Assembly: GCA_046598935.1 (NCBI GenBank)
Contig: JBKJHW010000096.1
Coordinates: forward strand, 1 to 18,406
Origin: SCUN01 sp046598935
GTDB lineage: Bacteria > Acidobacteriota > Vicinamibacteria > Vicinamibacterales > SCN-69-37
Direction: 5' to 3'
DNA length: 18,406 bases
Shown here: positions 1-8,958 of the stretch, one piece after another
Position numbering within the stretch: the stretch's first letter is position 1
Layout of the letters: every line of letters begins with the position of its first letter
Program-made: the position numbers and the translations under genes
Notes under the pieces: model-generated
What the model saw: only the letters and a program-made list of their open reading frames with translations
What the model was told of the DNA's origin: nothing
Databases searched by the model: none

Positions 1-1343
1 TCTCCATCTACGCCGGCGCCGGCTTGGAACGCCACCGGCACGAGATCTTCCGCCGGGTAACTTCTGACCGAGTCGAAGTTCATCGACATCAGGTCGACAT
101 CCGAGAGCATTCCTTGCGCGCGGACCTGCCTGCCCTGAGCGGCAGCGAAGGGAAGGTCCGCACCTACGTACGCATTGAGTCCTTTTGTCTTGATCGGCGG
201 CGCTTTCGGCGGGGCGATGAAGATCGCCGGCGCTCTCGCCGGAACAGCCGGCAGCGTGCGGTCGAAGATCACGATCTCTTCCGGGCCGGGCACATACCGC
301 GCCGGCGAGACGAACGTCGCCTTGATCGTCGGATCCTGGCTCAGCAGCGGGCCGAACGACTCGGGTTTGTCACTGACGACGAGAACGTTCAACTGCTGCG
401 CGCCGGCGATAAAGGCCACAGCCTCGTCGTCTATCACCAACGAATTCTCTTTACCCGATACCCGCGCGCGCAGGCGCGGGTCGCCGCCACGCGTCAGCGG
501 CACGACGCGCTGCACCGCGGCGCCCGGCCCGAGATCCACGCGCACGTCGAGCAGCGACGCGTTGCCGCGATTGAGCGTGATGCGCACGTTCTGTGGCACC
601 GTCGAATAATTTGCCACGTCGAGAAAGGCCTGCCCTGCCGAGTCGAGGGTCATGCCCGGCCGGACATCGAATGCGACGATCGCGACATTCGGCGCCGGCT
701 CGAACACGGACTCAACCTGCACGTCCGCCTCGAGCGAACGGGCGATTGCGCCGTCGGTAAAGAAGTGCGTGACGCGCGCGCCTTCAACGCGCGGCCACGA
801 CGCGGTCTCGCCGCCCGATGGCTCGATGCGATCGAGCGCCGCTTCGATGAGCGCGACGTCGGCCGTCGGCCCTTCGATGACGCCGTCGGCCGTCGTCGAA
901 AGCACCACCTCTTCGCCGCCGGCGCTCACGGCCAACGCGCGCGCGCGAGCGATCGCGCGGTCCCACCGCGTCGGGCCGGAGGGGGTCTCTGCGAGCATGG
1001 ACCACGAGGAGTCGATGACGATGGAGGTCCGCGTGACGACTCCTTCGTTGCGGCGCGCTTCGAGGTCAGCGCGCCCTACACGTGATTGCGAACCCAATGG
1101 TCGCAAGATCGCGAAGACCAGGCCTAGCGTGATCAAGACCGCGATCGCGAGCGACACCGCTTTGCGGATGCGCTCCCACAGCGTGCGCTCACGTTTCTCG
1201 TCGAGGACGCGCGCCCAGAGGGTCAGCGACGGCACGGAAATCTGCGGCGGCTTGAGTTTCAGCAGGAACAGGCCGACCGCCGCGGCGACGACGACGCCGA
1301 GAACGAGCCAGGCCTGCCAGGAGGCCATTGCCGCGAAGCTCAT
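1..1343 (-). CDS. BatA-like membrane protein with VWA domain (3' end beyond left edge)
   Basis: About 447 codons are visible; the gene stays open through the left edge, so the C-terminus is missing. Two hydrophobic segments (about residues 10-29 and 64-82) flank a basic linker with the VPSLTLW signature of the aerotolerance-regulator N-terminal (BatA) family. A von Willebrand A fold follows, with a metal-site motif D-S-S-W-S at residues 111-115 (near 1013-999) and a second acidic strand end TDG near residue 197. Later residues resemble the beta-rich part of this family (NVAIVAFDVRP). Family members sit in the membrane with the VWA domain outside and work with MoxR and DUF58 partners; the exact function is unresolved. 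It starts 13 nt after the DUF58 stop codon, so it belongs to the same operon. No clear Shine-Dalgarno precedes ATG 1343; ATG 1328 is an alternative start. Confidence 0.88.
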   Translation of the reverse strand, partial: MSFAAMASWQAWLVLGVVVAAAVGLFLLKLKPPQISVPSLTLWARVLDEKRERTLWERIRKAVSLAIAVLITLGLVFAILRPLGSQSRVGRADLEARRNEGVVTRTSIVIDSSWSMLAETPSGPTRWDRAIARARALAVSAGGEEVVLSTTADGVIEGPTADVALIEAALDRIEPSGGETASWPRVEGARVTHFFTDGAIARSLEADVQVESVFEPAPNVAIVAFDVRPGMTLDSAGQAFLDVANYSTVPQNVRITLNRGNASLLDVRVDLGPGAAVQRVVPLTRGGDPRLRARVSGKENSLVIDDEAVAFIAGAQQLNVLVVSDKPESFGPLLSQDPTIKATFVSPARYVPGPEEIVIFDRTLPAVPARAPAIFIAPPKAPPIKTKGLNAYVGADLPFAAAQGRQVRAQGMLSDVDLMSMNFDSVRSYPAEDLVPVAFQAGAGVDG

Positions 1344-1356
1344 ACGAGGAAGACGC

Positions 1357-2229
1357 TCATGCGAGGAAGCGCCCCTGCCGGAACGCCTGCAGAATAATTT
1401 CTTCGAACGGCCGCTCGGCATCCGCGCGCACGTAACCGATGTCGTAGCGGCCGCAGAAACGTTCGATGGCGTCCGTGTGTGCCTGCCATGCCGCGTGGTA
1501 GGCGGCCGCGAGCCGCGGTGTCACTTCGATGTCGCGGCGCTCGCCGGTTTCGGCATCGACGAAGCGCACATCGCCGAACGACGACGCGTCGCGGTCGGCC
1601 GCGGCGACGACGTGAACGGCGAAGACGTCGTGGCCGAGCGTGCGCAGGATCTTGAGACCGACTTCGCAGCCATCGACATCAAGAAAGTCGGAGATCACAG
1701 CCACCAGCCCGCGCTGCCGCCCGCGCGAGGCAAATTCGGTGAACGACGCGCGAAGATTCGTCGGGCCGTCGGCCTGCACTTTCTCGAGCGTGTCGAACAC
1801 GCGGAAGATGCGGCCTTTCCCGATGCCCGGCGTCGACTCGTCGCCGAGCGTCGCGCCGAACGGGATGATCGTGATCTTGTCGAGATGTGTCAGGCCGATG
1901 TAGCAAAGCGCGGCCGTGATCCGCAGCGCCTGGTCGAACTTCGCGGTCTCGGCCATCGACTTGCTGGTGTCGACCAAGAGATAGATCGGGAGATCCTGCT
2001 CTTCGTCAAACAGGCGCAGCAGCAAGCGGCCGAGGCGTTTGTAGGCCTTCCAGTCGATGTGGCGGAAGTCATCGCCCGGCGAATAGCCGCGGTGATCGGC
2101 GAACTCCATGCCCGCGCCGCGCTTCGGCGCGAGCCGGTCCGCGCGGCTCTGCCCCGCAAACGCGCGCTTGGACACGACGTGCAGGTACTCGAGCTTCTTT
2201 AGAAATTCGTCGTCGAACCGGAGCGCCAA
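1357..2229 (-). CDS. DUF58 (VWA-like) protein of the MoxR cluster
   Basis: This protein of 290 residues has the DUF58 core around residues 40-77 (EFADHRGYSPGDDFRHIDW, then a YKRLGRLL stretch). A VWA-type metal-site motif, LLVDTSKSM, follows at residues 84-92. In other bacteria DUF58 proteins are encoded directly after moxR and are thought to be partners or clients of that AAA+ ATPase; no enzymatic reaction is established. It lies between moxR and the BatA-like gene. The start is unusual: the frame is closed by TAA at 2235-2233, leaving TTG at 2229 as the only upstream start. The single SD-like sequence is GGTGA (complement of 2237-2241), 7 nt away, which reaches into the base of a long hairpin. 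Identity is firm; the start is inferred by exclusion. Confidence 0.93.
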   Translation of the reverse strand: MALRFDDEFLKKLEYLHVVSKRAFAGQSRADRLAPKRGAGMEFADHRGYSPGDDFRHIDWKAYKRLGRLLLRLFDEEQDLPIYLLVDTSKSMAETAKFDQALRITAALCYIGLTHLDKITIIPFGATLGDESTPGIGKGRIFRVFDTLEKVQADGPTNLRASFTEFASRGRQRGLVAVISDFLDVDGCEVGLKILRTLGHDVFAVHVVAAADRDASSFGDVRFVDAETGERRDIEVTPRLAAAYHAAWQAHTDAIERFCGRYDIGYVRADAERPFEEIILQAFRQGRFLA

Positions 2230-2236
2230 TATTTAT

Positions 2237-2241
2237 TCACC
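2237..2241 (-). promoter_or_regulatory. Weak ribosome-binding site of the DUF58 gene, partly inside the hairpin
   Basis: The sequence GGTGA (reading the minus strand) matches the 3' half of the consensus AAGGAGGTGA and ends 7 nt before the TTG start at 2229. Its first bases form the last base pairs of the 2239-2297 stem, so accessibility could depend on that stem being open. The match is short, and the role is inference. Confidence 0.4.
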
Positions 2242-2290
2242 ATGAAGGGCAGTAAAGGGCAGTGAAGGCTTCATTGCGCTTCATTGCCCT

Positions 2291-2297
<7 letters not shown>
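2239..2297. repeat. 59-nt near-perfect inverted repeat (hairpin) built of 10-nt units
   Basis: Positions i and 4536-i pair from 2239/2297 inward to a centre at 2268. There are 29 positions per arm with two mismatches (2254/2282 and 2258/2278), two G-T wobbles and no gaps. Each arm is made of 10-nt units of the type TGAAGGGCAG, starting at 2243, 2253 and 2263 on the plus strand and at 2293, 2283 and 2273 on the minus strand. The element fills the moxR/DUF58 gap, and its outer arm contains the moxR stop codon (2293-2291). No U-tract follows, so it is not a textbook rho-independent terminator. It could be an RNA processing or stabilising stem, a translational control element, or a copy of a dispersed palindromic repeat. 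Confidence 0.9.
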
Positions 2298-3292
<995 letters not shown>

Positions 3293-3332
3293 TGAGGTCC
3301 GCAAGGATATCAGGGTGTAACATCCCGATTTC

Positions 3333-3338
3333 GGAGAG
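3333..3338 (+). promoter_or_regulatory. Shine-Dalgarno of the tricorn-like gene
   Basis: GGAGAG ends 7 nt before ATG 3346. It decides the start in favour of 3346 over an in-frame ATG at 3292, which would put charged and polar residues before the signal peptide and overlap the moxR start. Confidence 0.7.
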
Positions 3339-3345
3339 TCCGCCT

Positions 3346-6300
3346 ATGATTCGCAAGATCGCGTTCGGTTCTGGTCTCCTGTTGATTCTCGTTTCTCTCG
3401 GAGGGACGCTGACTGCGTCCCGGCCCACTGCCGCGGGTGCTCCACCCCAGGTCCAAACGGAGGCCGGGCCGATCAAGCTCGCCCGCCATCCTGATTACCA
3501 CGCCGGCAAGGTCGCCTTTACCTACATGGGCGACATCTGGACGGTCAACGAGGACGGGTCGGGCGTCGCGCACCTCACCGACAACACGGCCATCGACGTG
3601 TATCCGCGCTTCTCGCCGGACGGCCGGTGGATCGCGTTCACGTCCAATCGCTTCGGCAACAACGACGTGTTCGTCATGAGCGCGGCCGGCGGCTCGCCGC
3701 GGCAGCTCACGTTCTTCTCGGGAGGCGACGACGTGGTGGGCTGGTCGCGCGACGGGCAGCAGGTGCTCTTCCGATCCGCGCACGGCGACGGCGCGTTTCC
3801 CAACGTCGCGACGCTCTATCAAGTGGCCGTCACGGGCGGTCCCGAAAAGCCGCTGCCGGTTGACTGGGGCTTCTACGGTGACTTCTCACCGGACGGGAGG
3901 CAGATGGTCTTCAACCGCCATCCCGCGACGTGGACGCGCAAGCACTACCGCGGCAGCTATTCGGCCGACCTCTGGATCGGCGACATCAGTAACAAGACGT
4001 ACCGCGAAATTCTCGCGGGCGAGCAATACAACCGTTACTGGCCGATGTGGGGATCCGACAACAACATCTATTACGTGGCCGATCCTGTGGCGAACGACAA
4101 AGCGCAGAAGCCGGCGAGCTTGCCGATTCTCGGCAGCGTGAACAACATCTACCGCGTGCCGGCGAGCGGCGGCGCGCCCGTGCAGATCACGAAGCACACG
4201 AGCGGCAGCCTGTTCTGGCCGTCGATGTCCTCCGACGGCAAGACGATCGTGTACGAAGAGAGTTTCGGCTTGTGGAAGCTTGACGTCGCGTCCGGCCGCT
4301 CAACCGAGATCAAGATCAACCTCGTCACCGACGACAAGGAGAATGAGTTCGAGGTCGCGACGATCCAGAACGAACTCGATTCGTTCGACATCTCGCCGTC
4401 GGGCCAGCGCGCGGTGATCTCCGCGCGCGGGCAGATCTTCACGATCGCGACCAACCGCGGCGACATCACGCGTATCGCGCCGGACGCGATGGCGTCGCGC
4501 AATCAGCAGCCGAAGTGGTCGGGCGACGGCAAGCTCGTCGCGTATCTGTCAGACAAATCCGGGCGCGACGAGATCTGGATCGCGGATGCCGACGGCAAAA
4601 ACGCGAAGCAGATCACGACCCTGGATTATGAAAAGGGCCAGTTCCAGTTCACGCCGGATTCGAAATCGATTCTCTACAGCGCCGGCGACAAACGGCTCTA
4701 CGGCTACGCGATCGCCGATGGCAAAACGGCTGTCATTACGCAGGACCTGATCGCGCGCATCGGCAACTACTCCGTGTCGCCGGACAGCAAGTGGGTCGCG
4801 TTCTCGAAGCAGGACCGCACGCTGCGTTCGCATGTGTATGTCGCGCCGATCACTGGCGCAGGACCGGGAAACGAAGAACGCCACATCTCTGACGACGCGG
4901 TGCTCTTCTCGGAAGCGAATCCCGTGTGGACCGCGGACGGCCGCTACCTCGTCTTCACATCGTCGGAAGGCTTCAGCAGCGGCATCGCGTCGCAGGGCGG
5001 GATCGCGACGACGACGGAGATGTGGGCGGCGCCGCTGAGGGATCAGGAGCGGGATCCGCTGAATCGGGATATTGATAACGAAGTGCAGGCGATTGCCGCG
5101 CAGGCGGCGGCGGCGGCTGCGGGCCGCGCCCTTCCAGGGCAGGCCGGCGGCGCCGGCCAGGCCGCGCCTGTGACGATTCAGATTGACTGGAACAACATCG
5201 CGAGACGCGCGCGGCAGATTCCGCTGACCGGCGATTCGATCAGCGGGCTGGTCGCATCGCCGGCGGGCGCGCTTGTCGCGTTCAGCATGGGCACGGGGGG
5301 CACGGGCGGCGGCCGCGGCGCCGCCGCTGGCGGCGCGGCGGCCGCGGGCCCGTATCTGGTGAACATCGACACGAACGCCGTGACGGCCGTGCCGGCCGGC
5401 ACGGCGGCGGACACCGGCGCCGGTCGCGGCGGGGGCGCAGCCGCCGGCGGGGGCGGCGGGGGCGGCGCGAAAGTGTTTTCGCGCGACGGCCGCACACTGT
5501 ATTTCTCGCAAGGCAGCGCGCTGTTCGCCGCGGCGCTCGCGGCCAACATCGGCGCGCCCGGCGCAGCGGCGCCAGCCGCTGCGGCGGGCAGGGGCGGCGG
5601 GCGGGGGGCGGCGCCCGGCGACGCCCCGGCCGCCGAAACCGGCAACGCACCGCGTCAGGTCACCTACACCGCGAGCATTTCGGTCGACAAGAAGGCGCTT
5701 CGCGCGCAGGTCTTCAACGAAGGCTGGCGCATCATGAAGAATCGATTCTACGACTCGGAAATGCACGGCGTGAACTGGGCCGCGATGCGCACGAGATACG
5801 CATCGCTCCTCGGCTCGCTCGTCGACACCTCCGAGCTGCAGACCGTCATGGCGATGATGATCGGCGAGCTCAACGCCTCGCACACGGGCGTAAGCGGCGG
5901 ACCGTCCGACGCTGGCCCATCGCTTGGCGCCACCCGCCAGCCCGGCTTCGACGTCGTCTTTGACCCGTCCGGTTTCTATCGGGTCGGGCACATCTACAAG
6001 GCCGGCCCGGCCGATCACGACTATCTGAGGGTTCGCAGCGGCGATTTCATCCTGGCAATCGACGATCGCGACATCAAAACGACGGACAACTACTGGCAGC
6101 GGCTCACGCTGCCGTCGACCAACAAGCTGCGGTTTCTGCTGAACGAGAGGCCGGTCAAAGACGGCGCGTGGGAGGTCGCGATCACGCCGGGCGGCAACTT
6201 CGGCGATTTGCAGTACGCGCGCTGGGTGGAAGATCGCCGCGTCATGGTCGACAAGTTGAGTAGCGGCGAGTTCGGCTATCTGCATATCCGCGCGATGGAC

Positions 6301-6831
6301 GCGCCATCGCTCCGGCAATTCCAGCTCGATCTGGCGGCAAACCGCACAAAGAAAGCGCTGGTCATCGATCAGCGTTTTAACGGCGGCGGCGGCATCGACC
6401 AGGAGCTGCTGATGATCCTCGCGGGCCGCGAATACCAGTACACGATCGGCCGCGACGCCGGAGTCCGCATGGCGCGCCCGCAGAACTTCTACGGCCCGAT
6501 GGTCGTGATGCAGAACGAACGGTCGGCGTCCGACGCCGAGATGTTCCCCGCCGGTTTCCGCGCGCTCGGCCTCGGCAAAGTGATCGGCATGCCGACGATG
6601 GGCGCGGTGATCGGCACTGGGTCTTATACGCTGCTCGACGGCTCCGCGATCCGCACACCGGGCAGCGGCGTCTGGATCACCCAGGGCGGACAGAATATGG
6701 AAAATTTCGGCGTCCCGCCCGACGTGATGATCGATAACACGCCGGCCGACCACGTCAAAGGCCGCGACGCGCAAATCGAGAAGGCTGTTGAGGTGCTAAA
6801 GGCCGAGCTTGTCGCGCGGAGCAGGAAATAG
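3346..6831 (+). CDS. Exported tricorn-like protease (PD40 propeller, PDZ, S41 peptidase)
   Basis: A protein of 1161 residues from ATG 3346. Residues 1-24 form a signal peptide (basic MIRK, then a hydrophobic core), so it is exported, unlike archaeal tricorn, which is cytosolic. About residues 40-560 carry repeated propeller blades with SPDGRW/SGDGK motifs and the GDIWT strand typical of the tricorn N-terminus. Residues 580-765 are broken up by Ala/Gly/Arg-rich low-complexity tracts. A PDZ domain (about 862-945) and the S41 core (965-1140) follow. By family comparison the catalytic residues are intact: Ser845-His846 (NASH), Ser1062 in RSASD, and Glu1119 in NMENFGVPPD. The expected role is processive cleavage of peptides outside the cytoplasm. 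It is transcribed divergently from moxR and stands alone on its strand. Confidence 0.93.
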   Translation: MIRKIAFGSGLLLILVSLGGTLTASRPTAAGAPPQVQTEAGPIKLARHPDYHAGKVAFTYMGDIWTVNEDGSGVAHLTDNTAIDVYPRFSPDGRWIAFTSNRFGNNDVFVMSAAGGSPRQLTFFSGGDDVVGWSRDGQQVLFRSAHGDGAFPNVATLYQVAVTGGPEKPLPVDWGFYGDFSPDGRQMVFNRHPATWTRKHYRGSYSADLWIGDISNKTYREILAGEQYNRYWPMWGSDNNIYYVADPVANDKAQKPASLPILGSVNNIYRVPASGGAPVQITKHTSGSLFWPSMSSDGKTIVYEESFGLWKLDVASGRSTEIKINLVTDDKENEFEVATIQNELDSFDISPSGQRAVISARGQIFTIATNRGDITRIAPDAMASRNQQPKWSGDGKLVAYLSDKSGRDEIWIADADGKNAKQITTLDYEKGQFQFTPDSKSILYSAGDKRLYGYAIADGKTAVITQDLIARIGNYSVSPDSKWVAFSKQDRTLRSHVYVAPITGAGPGNEERHISDDAVLFSEANPVWTADGRYLVFTSSEGFSSGIASQGGIATTTEMWAAPLRDQERDPLNRDIDNEVQAIAAQAAAAAAGRALPGQAGGAGQAAPVTIQIDWNNIARRARQIPLTGDSISGLVASPAGALVAFSMGTGGTGGGRGAAAGGAAAAGPYLVNIDTNAVTAVPAGTAADTGAGRGGGAAAGGGGGGGAKVFSRDGRTLYFSQGSALFAAALAANIGAPGAAAPAAAAGRGGGRGAAPGDAPAAETGNAPRQVTYTASISVDKKALRAQVFNEGWRIMKNRFYDSEMHGVNWAAMRTRYASLLGSLVDTSELQTVMAMMIGELNASHTGVSGGPSDAGPSLGATRQPGFDVVFDPSGFYRVGHIYKAGPADHDYLRVRSGDFILAIDDRDIKTTDNYWQRLTLPSTNKLRFLLNERPVKDGAWEVAITPGGNFGDLQYARWVEDRRVMVDKLSSGEFGYLHIRAMDAPSLRQFQLDLAANRTKKALVIDQRFNGGGGIDQELLMILAGREYQYTIGRDAGVRMARPQNFYGPMVVMQNERSASDAEMFPAGFRALGLGKVIGMPTMGAVIGTGSYTLLDGSAIRTPGSGVWITQGGQNMENFGVPPDVMIDNTPADHVKGRDAQIEKAVEVLKAELVARSRK

Positions 6832-7019
6832 TGCGCTCGTGCGCGGGTGCCGCCGGTGCACGGGTGCGCCGGTGCGGCTCGTGCACGGGTGCACAGGTGC
6901 GTGATCGGTGGTCGGTGATTGCTGAATTAGTGAACCCGCGGCACCTCGGCACCCGAGCACGAGTCGCACCCGCGCACCTGAGCACCGGCGGCACCAGGCG
7001 CACCCGCGCACGAGCGCAC
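6831..7019. repeat. Two facing arrays of GTGC motifs with 25-nt (8+8+9) phasing
   Basis: The left arm has nine GTGC motifs starting at 6831, 6839, 6847, 6856, 6864, 6872, 6881, 6889 and 6897, with spacings 8,8,9,8,8,9,8,8. The right arm has ten GCAC motifs starting at 6941, 6949, 6957, 6966, 6974, 6982, 6991, 7000, 7008 and 7016, with spacings 8,8,9,8,8,9,9,8,8. Most are preceded by G (GGTGC). The outer 20 bp are perfectly complementary (6831-6850 with 7000-7019); further inward the motifs stay in register to within one base while spacers vary. About 40 nt of non-repetitive sequence lies between the arms. The element fills the gap between two convergent genes and starts on the last base of the tricorn-like stop codon. 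The function is unknown; a bidirectional transcription end or a dispersed palindromic repeat is possible. Confidence 0.9.
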
Positions 7020-7030
7020 CCGATGTAACG

Positions 7031-8353
7031 CTATTTACGAATGAAGTATTGCTTCAGCAGCGCGCGGACGCCGTCGGCTGGTGGCGGGGGGGGGGCGGCG
7101 TGGCTCTTGTCGTAATTCGCCAGAGGCGCGACTTTGGAAAAGCCCAGCGTGGAGTTGGCCTTCTCGCTTTTCTTGCGCATCTCAGCGAGCACATTCGCGC
7201 CCTGGCTGTCCGTGTCGGCCTCGATCGTTTCTTTGCGCAACGCGCTGAGATCGAGCGGCTGACCGGCCAGGCCCTTTTTTGACTCGGCGTTCGGATCACG
7301 CTGCCCGCCCATCGGGCTCATCGTCGACGCCATCATCTGACTCGACTGCGCGTCGGCGGCCGTCGAACGCGACATCTGCACGCCGGCTTCGCTGCCGTCC
7401 TTCTGGGCTGCGGACTCGCCTTTCTGCCCGTCCTGCGTCGCGGATTTCTCGGTCTGGCTCTCTTCGCCTTCGTTGAGCCCTTTGGGCTTCCCGGCGGATT
7501 TCAACTTGGACGCCAGATCTTCCATCGACCACTTCATGTCTTGCGGGAGCGACGCCGACTCGGCGGCTTTTTCGGCGCGCGCGGCGAGCGAGTTGGCGTC
7601 GTCCTTCGATTTGTCGCCGGCGTTCTTTATCTGCTCTTTCGCAGCTTTTGCGAGCGCGTCCTGCATTTTCGGATCGAGGCTGGCGAGCGCGTCGCGCAAG
7701 TCGCTGACCTTCGAGCGCGCTTCGTCCATCGGCAGCGCGCCGTTTTCGACGGCTCTCAGCAGTTCGTCGATCTGCTTCTGCAGATCGGTGGGAATGCCGC
7801 CGGCCAGTTCGGACTCGACGGCGGGCTTGCCTGCGCCCGGAACGTTATTGCTCGTGGCCAACGGCCACGCCGAGGTCAGAACCACGGCGATCGCCGCAAC
7901 TCCAAGCACCGCCGAACCTGCCCAGACACGAGCGGTTTTCACAGGCGGATACACCGAGGGCCACGACACGGCGTCGACACGATCGCTCGCGCGACCGAGA
8001 TGAAACGCCGTCCAGACATCCGAATTTGGATTCGACGCGAACCAATGCGCGCTGCGAAGCTCGCCGGACAGTCCGGCATCGAGGTCGAGCTGCGTCGCGG
8101 CCTGGTCGGTCAGCGGCGGCACGCGGCCTTTGAGCCAGGCGAACACCGCGATACCGGCGAGGGCGACAGCAAGGGCGATCCAGAACGCCGACACCGGCGC
8201 ATGCAATAAACGCACAAGCGCCGCCGTCACAAGTAGTCCACCGGCCACAACAGGCACGACCCGCAACAGCGCGCGCGTGACGATGCGCCGCCGGCGGAGC
8301 TGCTCGCCGCGAGCAATCGCCGTCAGGATTCCCGGAGTCATGCCTACAGTCAC
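7031..8353 (-). CDS. Membrane protein with long coiled-coil tail, DUF4175-like (Bat-cluster type)
   Basis: A protein of 440 residues from GTG 8353, or 436 from ATG 8341; neither start has a good ribosome-binding site. Hydrophobic helices lie at about 29-50, 56-76 and 143-163. The remaining 275 residues are Lys/Ala/Glu/Gln-rich and should be helical or disordered, ending in a short proline run and a conserved-looking tail (VRALLKQYFIRK). This layout and the final YF-basic tail recall DUF4175-type proteins, often encoded near moxR and bat genes; the link is inference, not a domain match. It runs in the same direction as the Bat cluster at 1-3292 but is separated from it by the tricorn-like gene and the GTGC arrays. 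A run of ten G (7086-7095, C on the coding strand) encodes part of the prolines. It is divergent from rdgB with a 23-35 nt gap. Confidence 0.8.
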   Translation of the reverse strand: MTVGMTPGILTAIARGEQLRRRRIVTRALLRVVPVVAGGLLVTAALVRLLHAPVSAFWIALAVALAGIAVFAWLKGRVPPLTDQAATQLDLDAGLSGELRSAHWFASNPNSDVWTAFHLGRASDRVDAVSWPSVYPPVKTARVWAGSAVLGVAAIAVVLTSAWPLATSNNVPGAGKPAVESELAGGIPTDLQKQIDELLRAVENGALPMDEARSKVSDLRDALASLDPKMQDALAKAAKEQIKNAGDKSKDDANSLAARAEKAAESASLPQDMKWSMEDLASKLKSAGKPKGLNEGEESQTEKSATQDGQKGESAAQKDGSEAGVQMSRSTAADAQSSQMMASTMSPMGGQRDPNAESKKGLAGQPLDLSALRKETIEADTDSQGANVLAEMRKKSEKANSTLGFSKVAPLANYDKSHAAPPPPPADGVRALLKQYFIRK

Positions 8354-8376
8354 TGTGCCGGTAGGATATCAGCCTG

Positions 8377-8958
8377 ATGACCGAACTACTGATTGCCACG
8401 ACGAATCCGGGAAAGATTCGCGAGATCCTCCCGATACTCGACGGCACATCCGTCCTCCTCCGCACACTCGCGGACCTCAGCACTATTCCGCCCGAGCCCG
8501 AAGAAACGGGCGCGAGCTTCGCGCAGAACGCCAGGCTGAAAGCCGAGTACTACGCTGAACAGACCGGAATGATCACCGTGGCCGAGGACTCCGGCCTCGT
8601 CATCGACGCGCTCAACGGCCGCCCCGGGATTCACAGCGCGCGCTATCCGGGCGCGACGTATCCGGAGAAATTCGCCAACCTCTACAAAGAGCTCGCGCCG
8701 TTTCCGCGGCCATGGAAGGCGCGTTACTTCTGCGCGCTGGCGGTGTCTTCCGATCTTTTTTCGTGTTCCGGAGTCGTGCTTGGCGAGATAGCGCCGGCCC
8801 CGCTGGGGACGCAGGGGTTTGGATACGATCCGGTGTTCTTCTATCCGGAATTCAGTGCGACGTTCGGTGAAGTCGACGAGACGCGCAAGTCGGCGGTGGC
8901 TCACCGGGGAAAAGCGTTTCGTAAATTGCGGGAGTACTTACTCCTTCATCCCCTCTGA
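8377..8958 (+). CDS. rdgB: RdgB/HAM1-type XTP/dITP pyrophosphatase
   Basis: A protein of 193 residues, near the usual 195-200. It hydrolyses non-canonical purine nucleoside triphosphates (dITP, XTP) to monophosphates plus pyrophosphate in the cytoplasm, keeping deaminated bases out of DNA and RNA. Visible family motifs are TNPGK (9-13), ETGASFAQNARLKA (from 43), AEDSGL (69-74, with the likely catalytic Asp71), FGYDP (148-152) and the C-terminal AHRGKA (175-180). The start is ATG 8377 with a modest TAGGAT site at 8362-8367. Its last 21 nt overlap the 3' end of the convergent zinc-ribbon gene. The divergent neighbour begins so close that the promoters of the two genes must overlap or lie in coding sequence. 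Confidence 0.95.
   Translation: MTELLIATTNPGKIREILPILDGTSVLLRTLADLSTIPPEPEETGASFAQNARLKAEYYAEQTGMITVAEDSGLVIDALNGRPGIHSARYPGATYPEKFANLYKELAPFPRPWKARYFCALAVSSDLFSCSGVVLGEIAPAPLGTQGFGYDPVFFYPEFSATFGEVDETRKSAVAHRGKAFRKLREYLLLHPL

Noticed and set aside
24..2202. Long plus-strand frames (24-1085 and 652-2202) over the Bat cluster
   Set aside because: Composition is Arg/Ala/Ser-heavy with no motifs, while the opposite strand encodes clear BatA-like and DUF58 proteins.
4549..6774. 741-residue minus-strand frame across the tricorn-like gene
   Set aside because: It is the antisense shadow of a G+C-rich gene: Arg/Ala/His/Val-rich, no domains, and wholly inside a well-supported protease gene.
6831..7019. 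CRISPR array
   Set aside because: Motifs are 4-5 nt at 8-9 nt spacing and inverted in two arms; there are no 20-40 nt repeats with unique spacers and no cas genes.
6755..7028. Short frames inside the GTGC array region, both strands
   Set aside because: They are generated by the repeat; Arg/Pro/Ala-rich and without ribosome-binding sites. The 25-nt period is not a codon multiple.
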